Positions 11,704-22,690 of a stretch of DNA of 64,000 nucleotides are shown piece by piece (positions within the stretch are counted from its first letter, which is position 1; each line of letters begins with the position of its first letter). The translations under genes and the position numbers were made by a program. The stretch is from positions 124,001 to 188,000 of the forward strand of contig QJNS01000137.1 of NCBI GenBank assembly GCA_004154925.1, given 5' to 3'. Under the pieces are notes generated by a model. It saw only the letters and a list, made by a program, of their open reading frames with translations. It was not told the DNA's origin and did no database searches. Source of the DNA: Monosporascus cannonballus. Its lineage: Eukaryota > Ascomycota > Sordariomycetes > Xylariales.

Positions 11704-12101
11704 TGTTACGACCTGACAAGCCACGGCCTCCAGGAACGGTCGTAACAGAGAAGGCCAAGAAAACTATGTGGATCAGGTCACGTGATAGATTACCAACTCA
11801 CTGGTGGTGAGCCAGTGAGCCGGATTACCAACTTACTAGTGGTAAGCCAATGAGCCGGATCACCAATTCACTGGTGGTAATCTAGCTAACGGAATAAGGA
11901 TATATACGTTCCTTAATTTTATAATTAAATAATTTTAATTTGTAATACTTATTAATATTAATTATTTATAATAAAGTATTTTCGGTATTAAGAAATATAA
12001 TATGTTATTATATTTATTATTTAAATTTTTACGATATTTCTATTAATATAAATTTATCGATTTAAGGTTTAATAATTAGTTAAAATTTATAATTCGTTAT
12101 A
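11704..12101 (+). repeat. Element B left LTR with 35-bp minisatellite (3 units)
   Basis: Starts with a perfect 10-bp inverted repeat, TGTTACGACC (11704-11713) / GGTCGTAACA (11738-11747), that can form a terminal hairpin. It is followed by three tandem 35-bp units of the type GATTACCAACTTACTAGTGG plus TAAGCCAATGAGCCG at about 11780-11890. The right LTR has four units. It ends GTTATA (GTTACA in the right copy). The first 200 bp are much less decayed than the rest. Confidence 0.88.
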
Positions 12102-12419
12102 TGTTATAAATTTTTATTTAATAATACCGTTAAACTTTAAATAATATTTAATACTATTAAAATATTTATTAACGTTTAAAAAACCTTTATTTAATAATTT
12201 TAGGTTCGAATTCGGAAATTGGAAAAAAAATTAAACAAATTAAGGTTACGTTATTTACTTAATTTTTTTTCGCCCGTATAAAACTTAAAAAGCTGGAGCT
12301 TTACGATATAAAAGGTAATCCTTAGACTTTTTTAATTTAAATACGAATTTATCTTTACTTTTTAAATTTTAATAATCCAGCGGATATAGTCCTAGCAATA
12401 AAAGTATGCTTAATAAAAA

Positions 12420-13345
12420 ATGCGATTAATTAATTTAAACCCATTATAAAAAACTTTTTGAAAATAAAAAAGTTGGATAAGGAAGATTTTATTAATCAAA
12501 AATTTTTATTTTATACTAATTTCGAAAATAAAGTACGCGATAATTTCGGTAATCCGGATAAAAAATAATTTACGGTTTAATAATTTTTGTAATTCCGATA
12601 AAAAAAATTGCGTTTAAGTATGCCGTAATTTTTAAAAGTTTTCCGATTAAGGCCGGATGGGGAAACGATAAAGCCAATATTTTTATTAACATATTTTATA
12701 AAGAGTTAAAGGATGATATAAAAAATAAGATTATTCGGATTAAGCAATTAATTGCTTTGGACCGCTATATTATAAAGGTAATTAAAATTAATAATTAATA
12801 GTTTGAAAAATAATACAAAAGAATAATATGCTTTACGTTCGGAATATAAGTCCAATTAGAGAAAAAAAATGCACCTTTTATTTTTTACGGAACGGCGCCA
12901 GGATTTATGGAATTCGGCGTTACCCATAGATAAGATTGGAGTTAGATTAAATGCTTTAATTATGGCAAAATGGGATATAAGGCTTATAAATGCAAAAAGT
13001 CTAAAAAGTTACGATAAAATAATTAAACCTTTATACTGAAGGAATAACTTAGAAATAATTTAAAAAATAATAATAAAATTATTAATATGATTTAAGCTAA
13101 ATACGTATTAGGCTTTAGGCAAAAAGTTTAATAGAGATTATTATAATAAAAGATTCGACGAAAGATGCGAAAAGCCAGAAAGTTAATTTAACAAGTATTA
13201 CGGGTATAATAAAAAACGTTATAAGGATAGCTATATAAGTACCGGGATTAAATAAAAAAACTTTGTCCCGGAATATCCGATCGATATGGTAAAATGTATA
13301 CCATATATTATCGACGACGAGAATATTCCGATTATGAAGAATAAA
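12420..13345 (+). pseudogene. Element B gag (decayed)
   Basis: Same organisation as gag of A: a capsid-like segment around 12530-12800 (FGNPDKK again) and the basic/tyrosine-rich C-terminal segment at 13120-13345. Heavily stopped by RIP. No zinc knuckle recognised. Confidence 0.6.
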
Positions 13346-13959
13346 AATAATATATTTATAAATAAATTACCCGGATGTATTATAAGGGATTCGATTTTTT
13401 AAACCGTACCGGGCATAATAAAAACGATAAATAATAATATCGATAATTTCGAATTATAACCTTAAGAAATATCTAATAATTGGCCGAAATAAAGAGTTAG
13501 CCTGAAGGAAAGTAATGCCCGCAGGAAAACCCTTTTTGTTATTATGGATAATATAATTACTAAACGAAAAAAAATTAATTTAACGTATGGTAAAAAAATA
13601 TTGTTAACGAATTATTACGAACTTTTATTTTAAGTTAGTATTTATTACGGATCCTTAAAAAAGAAAAATTATTAAAAAAAATACGTTGATTTATAAGAGA
13701 TTTCTGGAATAATAATCGAAATAACGTATAATAGGATATAATTATAAATATAAAAAAAATAATTTACCTAATAGAAAAAGGAATTGTAAGAAAATTAGGA
13801 ATAGTTAATACGGCTCGAAGGAACAATACGTCGGCAATAACGATAAATATAATAGCTTGATGCGCTAAACGAAAAAATAAAAGTAAGGTTCGATAAATTT
13901 GAACAAAAGTTAAAAAAAAAGGTTATTTATAAAAAAGTTGCAGAATGACGAAATTTAGC

Positions 13960-16900
13960 GGAATTAAAGGAAATTTCCAAAAAAGGTTTTAAACGCGATA
14001 ATAAAAGACGTTAACGACCTTATTACTTTGGATATACGAATCGAAACGTACCGGTATATTATAATGGTGGATTAGGGAACTTTAGACGGAAATTATATTG
14101 TACCAAATATAATTAATAAGTTTAGATTGTTATAAAGATATAAGTTAAAACCTTATATAATAACGAATGCCGAAAGTTAGGAATTTGTTTATGATAACGG
14201 AAAGATTTTACGTAAAATTAATTATTTCGAGATTTTTATTTAAAAATAATATTAGATAATTAATTTCGATATCGTTTTATTCGGGAATTACGATATAATC
14301 TTAGGATTATTATGGATACGTTAATACGGAATTTTAATTAATGGAAAAATTAACCAAGTAAAGTTTATTTTATATCATATTAGTAAATAAAAGAAAAAAG
14401 AATCGAGATCTTAATATTCGATCGATAATGATAACGAATACAGGTATAAAAATACGATAAATATTTTATTACCTAAAGGAATAAAATATAAGAAAACAAA
14501 ACAGGTATTAAAGAAAAATACGACGTATTGTTATTATTATTAAAACGAAATTAAAATAATTAAATAATGATTTAAAATAATAAGACTAACAGCTTTAGTA
14601 ATTAAAAAATCTAATTAATATATTATTATAATATTACAAATATAAGTAACTTTTTAAAAAGGAACTCGATACGAAATTATTAAAATATAGTAAATAAAAT
14701 TATGAAATAATTTTTAGAGAAACATTTTGGATAAAGTTTTACTTTATTTATAATTTTAACGAAAACGAATTACGTATTTTTAAGAAATATCTAGAAAATC
14801 GGTTATAAAAAGGATAAATTCGACCTTCGAAATTTTTAACAAGATATTTTATATTTTTCGTACTTAAAAAGAATAGGAAATTATTATTTGTAGTTAATTA
14901 TCGATAATTAAATAATGTTATTATTACAAATCAAATATTATTACCCTAATTACGGAAATAAAAAACCGATTTTACGGAATCAAATAATTTATAATATTCG
15001 ATCTTAAAAATAAATATAACCTAATTAGGATTAAAAAATTACGAATAGAAAATAAGTTTCAAAACGAAATACGGATTATTTAAGTATTTAGTTATACCAA
15101 TAGGATTTACGAACGTATTAGTAATCTTTTAAGGGATAATAAATTATGTATTACGAAAATATTTCGATATTTTCGTTATTTGCCATTTTGACGATATTCT
15201 CATTTTCTTAAAAACAAAAAAAACATACGTAGGATAGGTTTATAAAGTTTTTCAAATTTTATAAAATACAAAATTATTTATTAACGCAAAAAAAAGTTAA
15301 TTCTATATATAGGAAATGGAATATCTGGGACATATTATTACCTTAGGATATATTAAAATAAACTCCAAAAAAATCGTTGCCATTATAAAATGGCAAAGGC
15401 TAATAACGGTTAAAAAGATATAGGCATTTCTTAGATTCGCTAACTATTATAGGAAGCTTATTCGAAATTTTAGCAAGATAACCATATCCTTAATAAATCT
15501 TACGAAAAAAAAAAAGAATCCAAATAAACGCCAGATATAAAAAAAGCATTTTAGGAAATTAAGAATATAATTACCAACAAGCTAATATTAATTATGTACG
15601 ATTTAAACTATTTCGTTAAATTAAAAACCGATATTTCAGATTACGCGTTAAACGTAATAATTAAATAACAAAATAATTAAGACAAATTGCATTTTATTAT
15701 ATTCTTTTCGTATAAATTAAAAGCAATCGAATTTAATTATAATATTTTAAATAAAGAATTTATAGCTATTATTATAATATTTCGGAAGTTTAAATATTTT
15801 CTAAAAGAAAATTTGTACCAGGTTAAGGTTTATACAGATTATTAAAATTTACCTGATTTATTACGACCAGGGAATTTACAGAACGATAATTAAGATACGT
15901 AGAAAAATTGGCGAACTTCGATTTCGTTATTATTTACAAAAAGGGATTAAAAAACGGCAGAATAAATATTTTAAGCAGGCAATCAAACCTTAAAGAAAAA
16001 TTAGTTAAAATTAATTATATAATTTTCGATATTATTATAAAAAAATATTTACGTTTACGACAAATTACAATAATTTGGGCAGTACTTAGCGACATATATT
16101 AGAAAATGTAATAATATAACGATAATTTTCTAAAAAACCAAAAAACGGACAAAATACAAATGCTAAAAGAATATCAAAGGAATTTAGTATGAAAAATATA
16201 TGAATATCAATTACATAAATATTTAGGGATTTACAAAACCTTAAAATGATTTTAACGCATATATTCCTTTTTTAAAATAAAATTAATAATATAGAAAATT
16301 ATACGGCAATGCGATATTTACGTTAAAGCAAAAGTTCGACGACATAAGCTATACGAAAAATTACAATTATTACTAATCGTAAAATAACCCTAATATTTAG
16401 TTATATTCGATTTTATTATTAAACTTTTTATATTAGAAAATCCAGCTATAGGAATATATTACGATAATATTTTCGTAATTATCGATCGATTTACGAAACT
16501 TTCCTATTTTTTACCATATTATGAGAATATAAACGCCGAATAACTGGCATATATTTTCTTTAAACATACTTTTAGCATATACGGATTATTAATGGAAATT
16601 ATATTAAATACAGGATCAATATTTGAATTTAAATTTTGGCAAGGCCTAGTAACATAAATGGGCCGAAATTACAAATTATTTAACGTATTTAAACTATAAA
16701 CGGATAAATAAATAAAACGAATAAATTAAATTTTGGAAATTTATTTACGATATTATATTAATTACGAATAAAATAATTAAGTTAAAAAATTATTAATCGC
16801 ATAAATAACTTATAATACCAGCTATTACGAAAATATCAAAATAATACCTGCGAACGTAAATTTTGGTTTTATTTCAAAAGTTTATAAAAAAATACGCGAC

Positions 16901-17455
16901 GATAATCCAATTAATATTAAAATAATTCTTACGTTGAAATAATTACGATAATTATATTAAAAAATAAAAACCAAAACAGAAATTCGTACGAAATCAAATA
17001 AATAAGTATTATAATTACAAAAAAGTTAAAAAAATTAACTTTCGAAAAAGGGGAAATGGTTTTTTTAATTACCAAAAATATTTAAATAAAAAAACCCAGT
17101 AAAAAGTTCGATTCTAAATATATCGATCTATATAAAATCGCCAAGAAAATCTCAGAAAATAATTATTAATTAGAATTTTTACGAAAAGTTAAATTCCATT
17201 TAATTTTTTATATTTCCTTATTTAAGTGAATAATAAATATAATTAAAGTACATACGGTATAAAATAATATGGAAGTGGAAAATAAACAAGCATATAAGGT
17301 GGAAAAAATCTTTAATATACGAAAATAAAACGGACTTACCCAGTACCTAATTAAATAGAAAAAGCACCTAAATTCCGAAGATATCTAGGAATCTACCAAA
17401 AATCTTATTGGCGCCTAACGTTTATTAAAAAATTTTACTAATAACGGCGGAATTA
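13960..17455 (+). pseudogene. Element B pol with chromodomain (decayed)
   Basis: Protease-like segment near 14010-14130, RT at about 14880-15320 and RNase H to about 16100. A clean 64-codon stretch at 15908-16102 reads ANFDFVIIYKKGLKNGRINI and then LSRQSNLKEKLVKINY, the end of RNase H of this family. Integrase core at about 16320-16800 includes DRFTKLSYFLPYYENINA. The chromodomain is at about 17290-17455 with stops at tryptophan positions. The RT catalytic motif reads HFDD (15192-15203), so the Tyr is lost by a change RIP does not make, while both aspartates stay. Overlaps the antisense gene tail to tail at 17422-17455. Confidence 0.85.
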
Positions 17456-17990
17456 CCAGAAATAAGAATATCCTAATCCATAAGATTTAAGGAAGGAAGC
17501 CTTTGGTTTACCGTATTTCAATTAATAACGTTTATCCCTTTTAAGGTCTAAATCTTAATTACGGATTTTGATTTTAATTATATAAAATTGTTAAAATTAT
17601 CCAAGGATTAAAGGGTACAATTAATAAATTTCGCATTTTAAGATTGATAATGCTGGCGTTAACGACGTATGCAAAAAAGGCGCGTAAAAGCTTTAAATAA
17701 AGATTTTTCGACCGTTAATTTTTTTTTTAATTTTTTCGATTTTGCGATATAACGATTAATTATGGAAATAGAGATTCTTATCCCGTTATACGAACGACCT
17801 CGACGGACATATTCCTTATAACGAAAAACCCCATTTATTATTTGGTAATTAAACTGCCGAATAAAACAGAAAAAATAAGGTATCGCGTTAAAATTTTCGA
17901 ATTTAATTAAATTAGCCAAGGCAAGTCGCTGTTCGGATTTGCGAAAATGACGTTTGGATATACCGGAAGATATATTAAAGGTATGCGGAA
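17422..17990 (-). pseudogene. Element B antisense gene: Cys-rich, charged protein
   Basis: Read on the minus strand from about 17990 to TAA at 17422. The N-terminal part is basic (SKRHFRKSEQRLALANLIKF). Next comes a Cys-rich motif now mostly tyrosine: IPYFFCFIRQFNYQ, then RYKEYVRRGRSYNG. The spacing is CxxC, C, RCxxC, C if Tyr is taken as RIPed Cys. A lysine-rich middle (KSKKLKKKLTVEKSLFKA) follows, ending in RLFCIRR. After a RIP stop it continues as HYQS, SLDNFNNF, VINxNTV and ISGNSAVISKIF. The Cys pattern and following coiled-coil-like part resemble repetitive fungal proteins of unknown function that I recall; that comparison is from memory and needs a search. It could be a zinc-binding regulator of the element, but nothing here proves it. 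Confidence 0.72.
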
Positions 17991-18048
17991 AAAACTTATC
18001 AAAAAAAAAAGAAATCTTAAGGGCAAGATTTTGAGAAAAGGAAAATCG

Positions 18049-18481
18049 TATTATGACCTAATAAATTACGGCCTCTAGGAACGGTTATAATAAAAAAGAC
18101 CAAGAAAATTATGTGGATCAGGTTACGTAATAGATTACTAACTTACTGGTGGTGAGCTAATAAGCCGAATTATTAACTTACTAATGGGAAGCCAATAAGC
18201 CGGATCACTAATTTACTGGTGGTAAGCCAGTGAGCCGGATTACCAACTTACTGGTGGTAATCCAGCTAACGGAATAAGGATATATACGTTCCTTAATTTT
18301 ATAATTAGATAACTTTAATTTGTAATACTTATTAATATTAATTGTTTGTAATAAGGCATTTTCGGTATTAAAAGATATAATATATTATTATATTTATTGC
18401 TTAGATTTTTATGATATTTCTGTTAATATAAATCTGTTAACTTAAAGTTTAATAATTGGTTAAACCTTATAGCTCGTTACA
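18049..18481 (+). repeat. Element B right LTR with 35-bp minisatellite (4 units)
   Basis: Starts TATTATGACC (RIPed TGTTACGACC) and ends GTTACA. Carries four 35-bp units at about 18130-18270 against three in the left LTR, which accounts for the 35-bp length difference. More decayed at its start than the left LTR. Confidence 0.88.
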
Positions 18482-18486
18482 TAATT

Positions 18487-18985
18487 CGTCCAACGATTAA
18501 AGCTTACGTTATACTATAGTAACGCTTTTTGAACAAACCAGCGCTTTTTATTTACGCAAACGAATAAAATAAGAAAAAGTTTTATTTATATTTTCTTGAT
18601 ATTTATGTTAAATTTCGAAATAAAACCGTTAAAACTTTAATAATCGTTTTTCGGCAAACGCTTTTTCGCGTTTTAGGCATTAATATTTACGACAAATATT
18701 TTGAAAGGAAAAAATAAGTACGCCAGTACTATTACAAAATCGATTTCGATTAATATATTCCTTATACCTTAAAACGTTTCCCATTATTTTATACCTTATG
18801 TTTTTCGAAAAACAATAAAAGTAAGGCATAATTTCGTAATTAAACTTGTTAAAGGCTTTTATAAAGTTAATATAACGAACGGTAAAAAAACAAAAAACGC
18901 GACGAATTTTGGAAATACGAAACGATATGATTAAAAGCAAGAAAAAAGGACATTTACCAAACGAAAAAAAGAAAGAAGAAAAGAA
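18487..18985 (-). pseudogene. Element A antisense gene, 5' part (right of B)
   Basis: The minus strand reads FRISKIRRVF, then FNKFNYEIMPYFYCFSKNIR, RYKEYINRNRFCN and ISxFSFQNICRKY, followed by a charged stretch ending LRK, KALVCSKSVTIV, RKL and SLDEL at the B insertion. This is the N-terminal Cys-rich part and middle of the protein whose C-terminal end lies at 11543-11698. It aligns with the B copy over its whole length: PYFxCF, RYKEYxxRxR and the SLDx motif match. Tyr stands where the family pattern has Cys at three to four positions, while two Cys survive. The upstream leader, up to the LTR at 19021, is shared with B (CTTAAGGGCAAGATTTTG on the plus strand). Confidence 0.72.
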
Positions 18986-19020
18986 ATCTTAAGGGCAAGA
19001 TTTTGGGAGGGGGAAGATCG

Positions 19021-19394
19021 TATTACGACCCAATAAATTTCGGCCTTAAGAAACGGTCAAATAAAGATTATACGGACTACTATAAGTTATATGACGGTAA
19101 TTATTATCAAGCTAGTAATTAATAATAATCAAAAGTAATCGTAAGTAATTATAATTATTATTAACCGTATAATTACAAGTAATTCAGCCAAAAAAGAGAA
19201 AAATATATACGCTTATTATTTCCATAGTTTAAATAATACCAGCTTGCAATAATAATTCGTTACCTAAGGTACCTTTGGTATTACGAGACGTAACACGTTA
19301 CTGTATTTATTGCTCAGATTTCCACAATATTTCTGCCAACATAAACCCGTCGACTTAAGGTTTAATAGTTGGTTAAACCGCATAGCTCGTTACA
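19021..19394 (+). repeat. Element A right LTR
   Basis: 374 bp, starts TATTACGACCCAATAA (RIPed TG) and ends CTCGTTACA. Same length as the left LTR; differences are transitions. Followed by duplication CTTAA at 19395-19399. Confidence 0.9.
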
Positions 19395-20855
19395 CTTAAG
19401 GTTTGCCGCGCAAAGCTTAACATCTCGACCTTACCGAATCAGCTAACGGGCAGAAGGTTATCGGGGTCGAAACTTATTAACAATTACGCATTAATTAGTT
19501 TTAAAATAAGGCTTTACGAAATTATATTGTAATATATTTTAATATGAAAAAGTTTAACTTAATTACTGTAATCGAAAATATAATATATAATATTTATTAT
19601 ACAAATTATATTATAAAACTTTTTTGTATTGAATTAAATTTAATAAATATTACTCAAGTTTAAATATATTATATTTATAATTCTTCTATTTAATATTGAT
19701 TTGTTAAAATATTTTTTTTTACAAAACCTTAAAAATTATATTGTATATAAATCTTTTAATAGAAATACTTTTATATTTATAATAACATAATTATTTCATT
19801 TATTAATCTAATAAAACTATTTAAATATATTTATATTTACAAAAGTTATAATTAATACGTTATACTTGTAAAACCTTTAAAGAATTACTTAATTTTATGT
19901 TTTTATAACTATAACACAATATATATATATTCAATACGAATAAAAATTTAATAAATATCTTTCTTTATTTGAAAGAGTTAATAAAATCTAAAATATAATA
20001 ATACAACTCGTTATTTATTAATATAGCTATAAATATTTAGCGATTATTTATTAGTTTAAATTTATATTTAATAATATCGGCTTTAATATGGGCTTAAAAA
20101 ACTTAAATAAGATTTTATATCTATATTTATTTATACTGAATATATATAAAAAGTAAGACAATTATTGTATTTAAATTACATAATTAATAAAACTTTAATT
20201 GTTTTAAAAATAAAAGTGTTAATGTTTATACTTAAAACAAAACCTTTATATATATAATATAGTTTTAGATCATATTAATGGCTTATAAGAATAAGCGGTT
20301 TAATTAATTGCTTTTTATTATGGTATATTAATATATTTAACAGTATGAAAAAGAGACTCGTAAAAAACTAAGTTCAGTAAAATAAATTCTAGTTATAATA
20401 TAATAACTATAACTCGTTTAAATAAAAATTTAATTAAACCGTTTTTAATAAAACAATTTACTAAATAATTACATTATCGTAGCCAAAAAATCATTTCGAA
20501 TACAAGACTAACTTAAAACTAAATTTTTAATTTACTTTCCTAATATTTTCGCTGAATTAGCATTGATTAAAATTTTATATATAGAGTTATAAAGCTTTTT
20601 TGAACCTCTATATATTAATATATTTTCTAATATTGTTATAAATTGTTATTGTTGGTTTATTTACAAATATTTAAAAGAAAGTTTTAATATTTATTATTTT
20701 TATAGATATTTTTATAAATCGTTTGTAGATTGATATTTAAAGTTATAGATTTTAAAAAGCCCTAGTCGTAGTTGCGCTATAAGCGTAACTATAACCGCTA
20801 AAATAGAGCCTGATTTTAATAAGAAAACTTAAATACAGCTAAATCTCATTACCGA
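19395..20855. other. Right part of the A target island, then AT-rich DNA
   Basis: 19395-19480 is the GC-richer continuation of 5712-5836. From about 19490 the sequence is very AT-rich, with short A/T runs and no gene, repeat boundary or RNA structure that I can support. Confidence 0.5.
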
Positions 20856-21135
20856 AGCCATTTTTTGCTTTATAGCTCCTAGTCTCTTCATGTCAGCTAG
20901 CTGGGAGATGCGGAGCGCTCCCTATATACGGAAAGATCCCATACTGATCGACTCATATATGTTCCGTGGCTAAGCTACTTAGAGTTGTACGCGTGCAAGA
21001 GCACCTACAACTTAACTGAAGACAACAACACAACTGATGTCCTCTATATCTGACACTTCATCTTTTTTACATAGAAGACGTCGATGCCTATCACATATAT
21101 CTTAGTAGCGAGCATATATATACTTTGAAAATACT
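20856..21135. other. GC-richer island in the AT desert
   Basis: About 280 bp of near-normal composition without RIP character. It contains a hairpin at about 20972-21005 (AGTTGTA ... TACAACT with an inner GTGC/GCAC stem and an AAGA loop). No open frame of note. It shares only a 12-mer (CGTCGATGCCTA) with the island at 53530. Could be a remnant of single-copy DNA or a small RNA locus; no evidence decides. Confidence 0.45.
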
Positions 21136-21597
21136 AGGCCGTACATAAACAAACTCCAAATTTAATCTTTTAGTCGAAGTATAATATTGCGTTACCTATA
21201 TAAGGTCTACTACGATCATAACATTATGTACACTAACTTTAATCTTATATTTATTTATTTTAGCCAGCTTATGTCTTTTTAGATCGTTTTTAATATACTA
21301 AAGTGTATTTTTATAACTAATTAAAAACCGTATTTCTATAACGAGATAAAGAGGCCTATGTTAAAATTATAAAAAAAAACATTTGTTTTAAGCGCTATTG
21401 TTAAAAGTATTCATTCTTTTTATTTTATTTTTAAAAAATAAGTCAAAGAAGTATTATAAATAAAATCTACATATTACGAAATTAAGGTTCGTCATCTATA
21501 ATTTTAAAATTCGTCCAACATAGATTAATACATATATATAAACTTTTATTACTTTTTAAATATAAATTATAATTAATATATATAAATTAAGATATAG
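21136..21597. other. AT-rich stretch
   Basis: No gene or repeat end recognised. Confidence 0.4.
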
Positions 21598-21950
21598 AAA
21601 ATAAACACGTTATAGCGCTGTACGTTTTTTAGGTTCTGAGAAGTATTCTGTTTTTATATAAAGAAAAAAGTAAAATTTTATTTAATAGGCGCGTAACGTT
21701 TCCGTAAATATATCGAAACGACAGCTTGAAATAACCGCTTTATTAATATCGTAATAATCGCTCTTTTTTAAAAAAAACCTTTTTTAACTGCTTAATACAA
21801 AGAAAAAAAATATAAATATTTTTTCCAAGTTCGAATTTAACTTATTAATAGCATAACAAGTATCGTAAGATGTCGTTATAGTAATAAAACGTATATACGA
21901 CATAGCCGAAATAAGGGTACAATAATAATAAGATAATAGAGTGCCGTACA
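21598..21950. repeat. Diverged dispersed repeat, copy 1
   Basis: Aligns with 49125-49370 in the same orientation. The best-conserved core is TTTATTTAATARGCGCGTAA followed by CGTTT (21687 and 49205 regions), with similar flanks on both sides (a TTTTTTAG..TTCT block upstream and a CGCTTT...CGTAATAA block downstream). No coding sense or target duplication found. Confidence 0.5.
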
Positions 21951-22496
21951 GAAAAATGTATAATACTAATTCTGATACGAAAATAATAATATCATTATAT
22001 AGAATATTATTAGCTCGACAAAATTCTGCTGTATTTTTTCTTTTATTATTTTTGTTATATAAATACCAAACACTTTTTTAATTATTTTTTCCAAAAAATA
22101 TCGTATAATTAAATTTATAATATTATCGCTTTTTTCTCTTTATTTTTTTATTGTTTTTACGTTATTCACTTGTTTATCATTATATATCATCTTTTTGTTA
22201 TCGCAATAAAACTTTTTCGATTTTATATTATATATATAATATCCGTTTATATTAAGCGGTCTTATATAATTTGTTTTCGAAATATTATTTTTAATTATAG
22301 TTTAACATTTACTGTAATAAATAAATACATATTATATATTATATATTGAAATATTTATTAACCATTAAATATTAAATGTTATAATTTATTATTATTACAT
22401 TTGAGTAAAATTATTATTCTATTAACTTTCCAGCGTATAACTGGCAAAAAACGTTTAAAATAATTTGTTAAATTTAAATATCTTTTGCGATTAAGT
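21951..22496. other. AT-rich stretch
   Basis: Nothing recognisable. Confidence 0.4.
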
Positions 22497-22690
22497 AAAT
22501 TTTTACTTCGATATTAATAGTATTAATAATAATAAATTTATTTTTAACGACAATAACGACGAAGCGTATACGTATCTTAACGGTTTTCGTGAAAAGCTTT
22601 ATAAGGCGGTATTATACTTTTATAATACTTTTAAAACCGGCGTAAACGTTTACCGTAATATTTTCGATATAATAAATATAAAAGAAAAAA
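22497..22690 (+). pseudogene. Short coding fossil, family not recognised
   Basis: An uninterrupted plus-strand frame of about 60 codons with mixed, protein-like composition in the middle of AT desert: FIFNDNNDEAYTYLNGFREK, then LYKAVLYFYNTFKTGVNVYR and NIFDIINIKEK. Asn-rich positions fit RIPed Asp. Neighbouring sequence on either side quickly loses coding character. It may be an exon or transposase fragment. No function assigned. Confidence 0.35.

Larger units (their letters stand above)
11704..18481 (+). mobile_element. Element B: Ty3-type chromovirus nested in A
   Basis: A 6.8-kb element, same family as A in coding sequence but with a different LTR subfamily. LTRs lie at 11704-12101 (398 bp) and 18049-18481 (433 bp). 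The target duplication is CAATT (11699-11703) against TAATT (18482-18486); the difference is a C-to-T change, as RIP would give. All genes are on the plus strand except the antisense gene. The insertion splits element A's antisense gene, so B is younger than A. Later RIP decay hit both. Confidence 0.92.
5837..19394 (+). mobile_element. Element A: Ty3-type chromovirus, split by element B
   Basis: A complete but RIP-inactivated LTR retrotransposon. LTRs are 374 bp each (5837-6210 and 19021-19394), start TG (RIPed to TA in the right copy), end CA (RIPed to TA in the left copy), and are flanked by a perfect 5-bp duplication CTTAA (5832-5836 and 19395-19399). The order gag, protease, RT, RNase H, integrase, chromodomain is visible on the plus strand, and an antisense gene lies between the chromodomain and the right LTR. 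Element B is inserted in that antisense gene at 11704-18481. Family-wide features shared with B and E are the sequence just after the left LTR (a TTTTATTTAATAATACCGTT stretch) and the protein frames. Removing B leaves an element of about 6.8 kb. Confidence 0.92.

Noticed and set aside
11780..11890. CRISPR-like array (35-bp repeats)
   Set aside because: Units are contiguous tandem copies with no spacers, inside an LTR of a eukaryotic retroelement.
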